A DNA stretch of 5,386 nt from Synechococcaceae cyanobacterium RL_1_2 (GTDB taxonomy: Bacteria > Cyanobacteriota > Cyanobacteriia > Cyanobacteriales > JAAUPO01), in the NCBI GenBank assembly GCA_012033095.1, contig JAAUPO010000206.1, forward strand, positions 1 through 5,386, read 5' to 3'. The translations under genes were made by a program, and so were the position numbers. The notes below the pieces were generated by a model. The model was not told the DNA's origin and did no database searches. It saw only the letters and a list, made by a program, of their open reading frames with translations. Of this stretch, positions 1 to 4,385 are shown one piece after another. The first letter of the stretch is position 1. Each line of letters opens with the position of its first letter.

Positions 1-36
1 ATGCGAGTCAACAACATTTGATAATTTTACACATCG

Positions 37-60
37 TCTAAGTTATTTAATTCACGATCC
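37..60 (+). repeat. 24-bp direct repeat, left copy
   Basis: These 24 bases (starting tctaagttat, ending cacgatcc) recur without mismatch as the last 24 bases of the window, in the same orientation. The bases just to the left differ (g here, t at the other copy). The right copy is cut by the window edge, so the true unit may be longer. The chance of an exact 24-mer match in 5.4 kb is negligible. It is either a dispersed repeat or an assembly-end effect. Confidence 0.85.
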
Positions 61-132
61 TTAGTTGTCTTGTAACTCAAAGATAATGCTTTGCTTCAGG
101 GATTTATCCTTTAAAAACAGCCTAAGGATCTA

Positions 133-172
133 TGCACAAGCCCCCTAAATCCCTCAAAGTTGGGAGACTTGC
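133..172 (-). repeat. Remnant of the C-rich intergenic repeat
   Basis: Read on the minus strand this segment gives a 'tctcccaac...gagggatttagggggct' pattern. It resembles the core of the two fuller copies at 1144-1303 and 2428-2556 (tcccccaatttgggagatttaggggg). Only the core is recognisable; the terminal inverted repeats are missing. I read it as a decayed or partial copy of the same family in opposite orientation. Confidence 0.4.
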
Positions 173-300
173 TTGAACGATTGTCCCCAAATATCCCCAA
201 ACATTATGGTTTCCAGGACAGAATCGAAATTTTTGCGTAAGTTCTGAGTCCTTAACCCGAACTGAGGTTAGTTATAGCTAATGAATTTCCAATGAATGGC

Positions 301-328
301 AAAAAAATGAGGGAACTGTTAGTCCCTC
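301..328 (-). terminator. Rho-independent terminator of the NikL-like gene
   Basis: On the minus strand a hairpin (arms 309-317 and 321-328: GAGGG/CCCTC plus ACT/AGT, one bulged A, 3-base loop) is followed directly by ATTTTTTT (308-301). It lies about 30 bases past the stop codon of the gene at 361-847 in the same orientation. Stem, short loop and seven-T tract match an intrinsic terminator well. Confidence 0.75.
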
Positions 329-360
329 CAGTGGATGAAAAGTTGATTAAAACTAGGCGA

Positions 361-847
361 TTAACGTTTTTTATTCAGTACTAACATGGTGCTACCAATG
401 CCGCTCACGATGCCCAGACCTAATACTAATAAATACTCTTTCCCGTGGTATTTAGGATGAAAAGCGACGGCATTGCTAGGGGATGGGGGGACGGAACTGA
501 CGGCCTCTAATTCAATGCCCATGTTATCTACAGGCACAATAATGTTATCCCAATGGCTATCTTCTCCGATCTCGATCGACCAACTCCCCCTTGATCCTAG
601 GATCAGGACTAAAGACAAATTTACCTTGTTCATCGGTGCTAGCTTCTAACCAAGGAGTATCAGGGTTATTCGGTGCATACACCACGATCTTACCGCCACT
701 CAAGGCTTCTCCATTACTTAAATTGGCTTCTAATTCCAGGGAGTCTAATTTTAGGGCGTAATTAGTTTCCAGCATATGGGCAGAGGCATTAGGGGCAAAG
801 AAGCCCAAGATACTCAAAACAAGTAAAGTTAAGGGCAGTTTTTTCAT
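361..847 (-). pseudogene. NikL-like nickel/cobalt-transport accessory protein, frameshifted
   Basis: Two overlapping minus-strand frames form one 161-residue protein if a single base is removed from the five-G run at 586-590 (plus-strand C). Reconstructed order: signal peptide, residues 1-23, with an ASA cleavage site leaving His24 at the mature N-terminus; a small beta-sandwich (carboxypeptidase-regulatory-like) domain, about 24-120, with GKIVVYAPNNPDTPWL, STDEQGKFVFSPD and, after the junction, GSWSIEIGEDSHWDNIIVPV; a proline-rich linker; a membrane helix, about 138-157; and a basic NKKR tail. This layout and the motifs match NikL, an accessory component of some ECF-type nickel/cobalt transporters. 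That name rests on pattern memory, and no CbiM, CbiQ or CbiO gene is in the window. As written, translation stops after 96 residues and loses the membrane anchor. The start is the ATG at 847, just before the signal peptide; it has no clear Shine-Dalgarno. Both halves keep sensible protein sequence, so the lesion is recent or a sequencing error. Confidence 0.65.
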
Positions 848-1143
848 GGTTTTAAGGTAAGGAAAAAAGGATAGGGTGAAAGTTGAGATTTCGTTTGTAA
901 ATAAATCCTGGCATGGGTGATTAGTTAAGCGATCGATCAACGTTAAAAGCTGACCCAATTAAACTAAATCTCGGCATTATGGAAAACGTTGTTAGGCTGG
1001 CTTAGGCTATATAGTCCTTAGGTTCAGGGGACGAATTCCGTGGGATGTCATTGAGGGAAATTTATCTAAAACGTATTGCAATTATAGCCATTTTAATAAT
1101 TAATAAAATCGAATGAAGGATGATCCCCTTCAATTGCTCTTAA

Positions 1144-1303
1144 GAGCTGATTTATCAAGCCCCCCTGCCCCCAATGCTGGGGGAGAAATTCCTTAGAAAT
1201 CATTAAAAGTTGCCCCCATTTGGGGGATTTAGGGGCAAAATGTAAACGAATTTGGGAGATTTAGGGAGCAAAATTCAAATTTAATTAACTGTATAAACAG
1301 CGC
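1144..1303 (+). repeat. MITE-like C-rich repeat, copy A
   Basis: It starts gagctgatttatcaagcccc and aligns along most of its length with copy B at 2428-2556. The two share AAGCCCCCCTGCCCCC, the exact 15-mer aaatcattaaaagtt, and the gggggattta...gcaaaat core. The ends are imperfect inverted repeats (GCTGATTTAT on the left; the right end reads GCTGTTTATA on the minus strand). Copy A carries an internal tandem duplication of about 31 bp (about 1217-1247 and 1248-1279) absent from copy B. There is no coding capacity and no clear target-site duplication, consistent with a non-autonomous element. Confidence 0.65.
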
Positions 1304-1338
1304 CTAACAAAGGACAAGCAATCAAAGAACAAGCAATT

Positions 1339-1373
1339 AAAAAGGGGAAAGCCCTGTTTGTTCCTTGGGCTTT
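1339..1373 (-). terminator. Probable lepB terminator
   Basis: The arms AAAGCCC (1348-1354) and GGGCTTT (1367-1373) form a perfect 7-bp stem with a 12-base loop. On the minus strand this is followed by CCCC and then TTTTT (1343-1339). It lies about 20 bases past the lepB stop codon. The four C residues between stem and T-tract make it less than ideal, but position and orientation fit. Confidence 0.55.
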
Positions 1374-1392
1374 TACCATTAGCTCTATTGGT

Positions 1393-1983
1393 TTAGATCC
1401 CACCCATGCGATCGAGGGGCCAAAACCTAACCATCGCTCTACCGATCATATTTTCCCTGGGCACAAACCCCCAATAATGGGAATCACAGCTATTATTGCG
1501 ATTGTCTCCTAGTACTAGGTAAGAATCCGTTGGGACTTTCGTCGGGCCATAACTATAGTTGGGGGAATCTCCAATATAGTTTTCCGCTATTTCATTGCCA
1601 TTGACATAAACCTTGCCATTGCGGGCTTCAACCACATCTCCTGGTAAACCAATAACCCGCTTAATAAAAGCATCCTTGGGGGCTTGGGGATTAGTCGCAT
1701 TGGGATCAGTACAACGACCGGCAGAAGCTGGAGGCATAAAGACCACTACTTCCCCGCGATCGGGATCTTTAAACTTGTAACTAACCTTTTCGATAATTAA
1801 GCGATCGTTCACCTCTAGGGTGGGAAGCATGGACTCCGAAGGAATATACCGTGCTTCTGCAACAAAAGTACGAATACCAAAAGCTAAAACTGCTGCGGTT
1901 GCCAAGGTTTTAATGGTCTCTACCCAAAAACTTTCTTCCTGCTTTGGTTTTTTTTTCGTAACATGGGATGGGGCTGGACTCAT
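1393..1983 (-). CDS. lepB: Signal peptidase I
   Basis: Membrane-bound serine protease (family S26) that removes signal peptides from exported proteins; the catalytic domain acts on the outer face of the membrane. The 196-residue product has a short basic cytoplasmic N-terminus, one membrane helix (about 22-41), then all SPase I boxes: the IPSESMLPT motif with nucleophile Ser51, the VNDRLIIEKVSY region, RGEVVVF, FIKRVIGLPGD with general-base Lys108, and GDNRNNSCDSHYWGFVP near 159-175. Length and single anchor are typical of cyanobacterial and Gram-positive-type enzymes, not the two-anchor E. coli enzyme. The loop before the lysine box (about 84-104) is somewhat long and carries a Cys; a second Cys lies in the GDNRNNSC box. 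I chose the ATG at 1983; an upstream TTG would add four residues. There is no Shine-Dalgarno, but a TATAAT box lies about 80 bases upstream. The gene is intact, and the identification is firm. Confidence 0.96.
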   Translation of the reverse strand: MSPAPSHVTKKKPKQEESFWVETIKTLATAAVLAFGIRTFVAEARYIPSESMLPTLEVNDRLIIEKVSYKFKDPDRGEVVVFMPPASAGRCTDPNATNPQAPKDAFIKRVIGLPGDVVEARNGKVYVNGNEIAENYIGDSPNYSYGPTKVPTDSYLVLGDNRNNSCDSHYWGFVPRENMIGRAMVRFWPLDRMGGI

Positions 1984-2063
1984 AGGTACAATCAACTATA
2001 TAGATGAAATATAGATAGTAGGAAAGGTAACTTGTTCAATGTTTCCCTTGGCTTGGACTAACC

Positions 2064-2092
2064 ATTATAGAACTGATCCTATTGGGTTTAGA
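2064..2092 (-). promoter_or_regulatory. Candidate lepB promoter
   Basis: On the minus strand there is a perfect -10 hexamer TATAAT (2069-2064). Seventeen bases upstream is a weak -35, TCTAAA (2092-2087, three of six matches). It overlaps or abuts the end of the small upstream gene and would give a leader of about 75 bases. The -10 is good; the -35 is poor. Confidence 0.4.
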
Positions 2093-2096
2093 TGGT

Positions 2097-2336
2097 TTAG
2101 AGTAAATTATCTTTTTTGGCTTGTTTTTGCATAATCGATCGCATTACAGCCACTTGCTTTTTCAGATCATTTAACTCTTCCCGCAATACATTGAGATAAC
2201 TAGATTGACTTTCGTTCGCTGCTAAAATTGCCGCAACATGGAGAGCATCTTCCATCCGAATATCTTTGTATTTTTGGGAGATTAGTTGAAAGTGACTCCC
2301 TAAACTGTCATGTAAGGCATTTTCAAACTCGTTCAT
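2097..2336 (-). CDS. Small conserved-looking hypothetical protein with C-terminal coiled coil
   Basis: The product is 79 residues, soluble and almost wholly helical by composition. Residues about 1-40 (MNEFENALHDSLGSHF, then MEDALHVAAILAAN) look like packed helices. Residues about 45-75 (YLNVLREELNDLKKQVAVM, followed by RSIMQKQAKK) show heptad spacing of L/V/I/M and look like a short coiled coil. There is no Cys, signal peptide or metal or nucleotide motif. Two ATGs occur in tandem. The AGGAGG at 2347-2342 is 5 bases from the second and only 2 from the first, so I took the second. I do not recognise the family and assign no function. It lies upstream of lepB on the same strand with a gap of about 113 bases holding a candidate promoter, so co-transcription is possible but not needed. 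The strong Shine-Dalgarno and ordinary codon use argue for a real gene. Confidence 0.75.
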   Translation of the reverse strand: MNEFENALHDSLGSHFQLISQKYKDIRMEDALHVAAILAANESQSSYLNVLREELNDLKKQVAVMRSIMQKQAKKDNLL

Positions 2337-2341
2337 CATGG

Positions 2342-2347
2342 CCTCCT
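2342..2347 (-). promoter_or_regulatory. Perfect Shine-Dalgarno that decides the start of the small gene
   Basis: Minus-strand AGGAGG is the only full anti-16S match before any gene in this window. The tandem ATG codons lie 2 and 5 bases away, and the 5-base spacing favours the second ATG (2336). Confidence 0.75.
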
Positions 2348-2427
2348 CGCGTATTAAGCCTGTAGTGTTAGCATCTTATCAAAGTAATCTCTGGAATTAA
2401 CAAAAGACCTGCCCCTGAGAAGTTTCA

Positions 2428-2556
2428 GGGCTGATTTATAAAGCCCCCCTGCCCCCCATTTTGGGGAAGGAATTTCTGAAAAATCATTAAAAGTTCCCCC
2501 AATTTGGGAGATTTAGGGGGCAAAATGGAAATTCAATTGACCCTATAAATAGCCCC
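2428..2556 (+). repeat. MITE-like C-rich repeat, copy B
   Basis: Second copy of the element at 1144-1303, in the same orientation. It begins gggctgatttataaagcccc and ends ccctataaatagcccc; the right end read on the minus strand is GGGGCTATTTATAGGG, an imperfect inverted match to the left end. It is shorter than copy A because it lacks the internal duplication of about 31 bp. It contains local palindromes such as cccccaatttggg. There is no ORF or obvious target duplication. Confidence 0.65.
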
Positions 2557-2609
2557 TTAGTAAGAGCCTGTCTAATCAAACCCCTGACTTCTTACAGTGA
2601 AGGACAAAC

Positions 2610-2635
2610 ATTTTGTAAATATATTTTGTAAATAT
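2610..2635 (+). repeat. Tandem 13-bp repeat, two copies
   Basis: ATTTTGTAAATAT occurs twice back to back (2610-2622 and 2623-2635), followed by a degenerate partial third copy ending gtaaatatt. It is part of a cluster of three different AT-rich tandem repeats downstream of the arsR gene. Confidence 0.8.
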
Positions 2636-2645
2636 GCTGTAAATA

Positions 2646-2666
2646 TTTTGAATTTTGAATTTTGAA
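2646..2666 (+). repeat. Tandem 7-bp repeat, three copies
   Basis: TTTTGAA is repeated three times without mismatch. Short heptamer runs of this type are common in cyanobacterial intergenic DNA, so this is probably a slippage-prone simple repeat, not a site. Confidence 0.8.
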
Positions 2667-2675
2667 ATTCTCAGT

Positions 2676-2711
2676 AATTTATGGAATTTACAGAATTTAT
2701 GCAATTTATGG
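2676..2711 (+). repeat. Tandem 9-bp repeat, four copies
   Basis: Units read AATTTATGG, AATTTACAG, AATTTATGC, AATTTATGG. Register is kept across all four, with changes only in the last three positions. It lies between the heptamer run and the end of the arsR gene (stop codon at 2752-2754). No function is evident. Confidence 0.75.
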
Positions 2712-2751
2712 GGAAAAAAGGTTAGCTTTATTATCCTTCTCACCCATGAAC

Positions 2752-3114
2752 CTAACGAAACATTGCAGGCACTTCCGATAAACTTTGGGCTTGGGTTTTA
2801 AGTCTTTGTTTGACGCGATCGCAGACCAATTCATCAGAGGTCGAAAGAATCATCGGATCAGAAATTTCGTAATAAACACTTACCCCTTGGGGAGTCCGCT
2901 TGAGAATCCCCGCTTGGGTTAATAACTTCAAATGTTTAGAAAGATTAGCTTGGCCTAGACCGGTGGCCTCCACTAGTTGCGTCACGTTCATGGCTCCTGA
3001 AGTCCTCAGATTATCAAGTACCATTAGCCGACTAGTTTCTGAAAGGACTTTGAAGTAATCCGCCACAAACGCTAACATCTGGACTGAATTGGAAGAGGAG
3101 TCAGTATTAACCAT
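2752..3114 (-). CDS. ArsR/SmtB-family winged-helix transcriptional regulator
   Basis: A 120-residue cytoplasmic DNA-binding protein of normal ArsR-family length. After a short polar tail come the family helix FKVLSETSRLMVLDNLRTSG (about 21-40), the helix-turn-helix MNVTQLVEATGLGQANLSKH (about 42-61) with the LSKHLKLL recognition helix, then the wing GILKRTPQGVSVYYEISDP (about 69-87) and a C-terminal dimer helix (about 93-112). Proteins of this family are dimeric repressors released by metals, redox signals or other ligands. The N-terminal CxC-type and alpha-5 His/Asp metal sites are absent; the only cysteine is Cys98 and there is one histidine, in the recognition helix. I infer it does not sense metal by the classical sites. 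Its ligand and targets are unknown. The start is the ATG at 3114, without Shine-Dalgarno. A 10-bp repeat array lies over its likely promoter, suggesting autoregulation. Family assignment is firm. Confidence 0.92.
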   Translation of the reverse strand: MVNTDSSSNSVQMLAFVADYFKVLSETSRLMVLDNLRTSGAMNVTQLVEATGLGQANLSKHLKLLTQAGILKRTPQGVSVYYEISDPMILSTSDELVCDRVKQRLKTQAQSLSEVPAMFR

Positions 3115-3137
3115 ATTGTGCGGAAGGATGTACTTCG

Positions 3138-3166
3138 ATCTTATCTAAATAATACAAATCTATAAA
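3138..3166 (-). promoter_or_regulatory. Candidate arsR promoter
   Basis: Minus-strand TTTATA (3166-3161) and TAAGAT (3143-3138) are separated by 17 bases, each matching four of six consensus positions or better. The -10 lies about 24 bases before the start codon. The -35 falls inside the TCTATA repeat array, the place expected for a repressor site. Confidence 0.4.
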
Positions 3167-3208
3167 AATCTATAAAAATTTATAGCAATCTATAGCAATG
3201 TCTATAGG
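3156..3208. promoter_or_regulatory. Phased TCTATA array, candidate ArsR operator
   Basis: The hexamer TCTATA (one variant TTTATA) begins at 3159, 3169, 3179, 3189 and 3201. The first four are exactly 10 bp apart and the last is 12 bp on, so each lies on about the same face of the helix. Within it CTATAAA-AA-TTTATAG is a perfect 7-2-7 inverted repeat (3170-3185). It lies 42-94 bases upstream of the arsR start codon. ArsR-family dimers bind short inverted repeats near their own promoters. A role as operator is inferred from position and symmetry only. Confidence 0.5.
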
Positions 3209-3362
3209 AATAGACTTTCAATTATCCATCTTAGCGGATTGAATGGTAGCAACAAAGAGGAAATTGAAATTGGGTGGGGCAAAAATGGTAAAATCCTATC
3301 CCAATAAAAGAGTTTTCTCGATACTTCCTCAATACTTATGACACTGAATAATCAACTAATCA

Positions 3363-3413
3363 ACCATGGAGCATGGTGATACCTGGCAAAGGAGATAACC
3401 TGGAAAAGGTCAC
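3363..3413 (+). other. Structured-looking segment, possible leader or small RNA
   Basis: A perfect hairpin ACCATG-GAG-CATGGT (3363-3377) is followed by two near-identical units, GATACCTGGCAAAGG (3378-3392) and GATAACCTGGAAAAGG (3394-3409). GTGA..CC near 3376-3383 can pair with GGTCAC (3408-3413) around them. It matches no riboswitch or small RNA I know. No promoter or terminator is evident nearby, so transcription is unproven. Confidence 0.25.
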
Positions 3414-3719
3414 AAACGAAGGTGGCTAGATAAAAGTCAGTATTTGTTTTCCCTTCTAAGATTCACCGTATCGTTATAGGGGATTTATGGTGGTTAAGTA
3501 CAGGAAAATTTTTGCATAATAAGCAATTATTAGGATTCAAACTGTGGTTTTCACTTATGAAACCAGCTATAAATTGTCCCTTATTAATCTTAATTAATTA
3601 GACGATTTAAAATAAAATTTTCTTATAAAGCCCTTAGCGTTTATCTTGAGATCATACCCTTCAATGCCAGGTTTAATGTTGGCCGGTCTGTCAATTGTCA
3701 TGGAACGTTAGGGTATTGT

Positions 3720-3740
3720 TGCTTTTAACCTGCTTTTAAC
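3720..3740 (+). repeat. TGCTTTTAAC direct repeat, 11-bp period
   Basis: TGCTTTTAAC occurs at 3720-3729 and 3731-3740. The second copy overlaps a small inverted repeat CTGCT/AGCAG (3730-3734 and 3741-3745). It lies about 200 bases upstream of petJ. It could be an operator for the petJ promoter, but nothing beyond its spacing supports that. Confidence 0.3.
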
Positions 3741-3867
3741 AGCAGAGAAATTAAACGTAACGGAATGTAAAGAGTTAGCTGCTAGTTTTAGGACTTTTGG
3801 GATAAGATTGCTAGTCGAATATGGTTAGGGTTTGAAGTGGCTTAGGTTCGAAGGTGCTGATAGGTTT

Positions 3868-3945
3868 ATGTTGTTAGCACAACTGGCAAAGTGGCTCTTT
3901 CCCATACCAATAATCGAAAAATCAATCCTTTTAATATCTCAATGA
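3868..3945 (+). CDS. Possible 25-codon leader ORF overlapping the petJ start
   Basis: ATG at 3868 opens a frame of 25 residues (MLLAQLAKWLF, then a hydrophobic tail) whose TGA stop overlaps the petJ start codon as ATGA (3942-3945). Such an overlap usually allows translational coupling. A weak AGG lies 4 bases before the ATG. Petite ORFs like this also arise by chance, and I know of no conserved leader peptide for petJ. It is listed because it is too short to be found by ordinary gene calling. Confidence 0.2.
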   Translation: MLLAQLAKWLFPIPIIEKSILLISQ

Positions 3946-4268
3946 AAAAATTAATCGCTTTCTTTTTAGCCTTTGTCGTTTGTTTGGGTTTTCTCGCTAC
4001 TCCCCAAGTCCTTAGCTGCAGATGGATCTTGCAATTTTCATCTGGTAACTGTGCCGCTTGTCATACCGGAGGAAGAAATGCAGTTAATCCTCAAAAAACT
4101 TTAAGTAAAGAGGATTTAACTAAATGGGATATGTTTGATCTTGAAAAAATCAAAGCCCAAGTGACCAACGGTAAAGCAGCAATGCCTAAATTTGGTGGCA
4201 AATTAAGTGAAGAAGAAATCGATGCTGTAGCAAATTATGTTCTATCCCAGGCTGAAGCTGGTTGGTAA
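3942..4268 (+). CDS. petJ: Cytochrome c6 precursor, with a scrambled signal-cleavage region
   Basis: Soluble c-type cytochrome of the thylakoid lumen that carries electrons from cytochrome b6f to photosystem I (and to oxidase), replacing plastocyanin. The 108-residue product has a signal peptide (MKKLIAFFLAFVV...), the haem motif CAACH at 37-41 (Cys37 and Cys40 covalent, His41 axial), Met81 in AMPKFGGKL as the other axial ligand, and a C-terminal helix EEEIDAVANYVLSQ. Length is normal. The ATG at 3942 fits the signal peptide; a GTG 51 bases upstream is unlikely. Oddity: residues 23-34 (VLSCRWILQFSS) do not look like cytochrome c6. Reading the other frames there gives SLAADGS, then AIF, then SGNCAACH, a normal cleavage site and mature N-terminus, if one base is dropped near 4008, 4030 and 4040. 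A weak hairpin with T7 follows the stop, and a strong terminator lies 75 bases on. Family assignment is certain; whether the present form is processed is not. Confidence 0.93.
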   Translation: MKKLIAFFLAFVVCLGFLATPQVLSCRWILQFSSGNCAACHTGGRNAVNPQKTLSKEDLTKWDMFDLEKIKAQVTNGKAAMPKFGGKLSEEEIDAVANYVLSQAEAGW

Positions 4269-4288
4269 TCCTTTGGGGATATTTTTTT
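4268..4288 (+). terminator. Weak hairpin plus T-run right after petJ
   Basis: ATCC (4268-4271) can pair with GGAT (4277-4280) around a 5-base loop; after one A comes a run of seven T (4282-4288). The 4-bp stem is too short for a strong terminator. It may give partial termination ahead of the strong site at 4343-4377. Confidence 0.25.
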
Positions 4289-4294
4289 AAGCAT

Positions 4295-4323
4295 TTGCAC
4301 GTAATTTAAGCAAATTTTAATAA
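4295..4323 (+). promoter_or_regulatory. Candidate promoter upstream of the TPR gene
   Basis: TTGCAC (4295-4300) and TAATAA (4318-4323) are exactly 17 bases apart, with three of six consensus matches each. If used, transcripts would start about 10 bases before the hairpin at 4343-4377 and meet it before reaching the TPR start codon. Weak on sequence alone. Confidence 0.25.
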
Positions 4324-4342
4324 CCAATAACATTTCAAAGTT

Positions 4343-4377
4343 AAAAACCCTAGGTAGAATTTATACCTAGGTTTTTT
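4343..4377 (+). terminator. Strong terminator or attenuator between petJ and the TPR gene
   Basis: The arms AAAAACCCTAGGTA (4343-4356) and TACCTAGGTTTTTT (4364-4377) pair over 14 positions with one mismatch, loop GAATTTA, with a six-T tract forming the base. The A-tract on the other side makes it symmetrical, so it could work in both directions. It ends petJ transcripts and stops only 8 bases short of the TPR start codon. Confidence 0.85.
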
Positions 4378-4385
4378 AGGGATTT

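Larger units (their letters stand above)
1..300. other. Non-coding left flank
   Basis: No open reading frame of useful length, start context or RNA gene is visible on either strand. The stretch contains the left copy of a 24-bp direct repeat (37-60), a remnant of the C-rich cyanobacterial repeat (about 133-172), and short inverted repeats with no U-run. It ends at the T-tract of the minus-strand terminator of the next gene, so nothing suggests that transcription from the right continues into it. Confidence 0.6.
848..1392. other. Spacer between NikL-like gene and lepB
   Basis: This 545-base stretch has no credible ORF. It holds the upstream region of the NikL-like gene (I could not pick a convincing promoter, and saw no B12-box sequence that would mark a cobalamin riboswitch), MITE-like copy A at 1144-1303, and the probable lepB terminator at 1339-1373. 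The 950-1140 part is AT-rich with nothing recognisable. Confidence 0.6.
3115..3941. other. Long intergenic region between divergent arsR and petJ
   Basis: About 830 bases with no protein gene I can support; the plus-strand ORFs are 10-25 codons. It contains the TCTATA array next to arsR, a structured-looking segment at 3363-3413, AT-rich DNA at 3580-3640, a tandem TGCTTTTAAC pair at 3720-3740, and the petJ leader with a 25-codon ORF. No clear petJ promoter stands out; TAAGAT at 3803-3808 is the best -10 but has no good -35. The GGTTCGAA at 3844-3851 is not part of a tRNA. Confidence 0.55.

Noticed and set aside
848..958. N-terminal extension of the NikL-like gene (37 more residues)
   Set aside because: The internal Met-Lys-Lys starts a classical signal peptide; the upstream stretch would bury it and looks like leader sequence.
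848..1100. Cobalamin or nickel riboswitch upstream of the NikL-like gene
   Set aside because: I looked for the conserved B12-box sequence on the minus strand and did not see it; no other metal-responsive motif was recognisable.
1820..2014. 64-residue plus-strand reading frame inside the lepB region
   Set aside because: It lies antisense to the N-terminal part of lepB, has no Shine-Dalgarno and shows no protein-like pattern; it is a shadow of lepB.
2711..2756. Possible arsR terminator (GTTAG/CTAAC followed by a T-run on the minus strand)
   Set aside because: The stem is only 5 bp with a loop of more than 25 bases and it overlaps the stop codon; the T-run alone is not enough.
3337..3435. Tiny ORFs of 10-18 codons in the arsR-petJ spacer
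   Set aside because: They overlap in different frames, lack ribosome sites, and resemble no known small photosystem or cytochrome subunit.
3838..3862. GGTTCGAA resembling a tRNA T-loop
   Set aside because: The flanking bases do not form a T-stem, and no acceptor, D or anticodon arms are present.
3891..3941. 17-residue N-terminal extension of petJ from a GTG
   Set aside because: It would place a polar segment before the signal peptide; the ATG at 3942 is the natural start.
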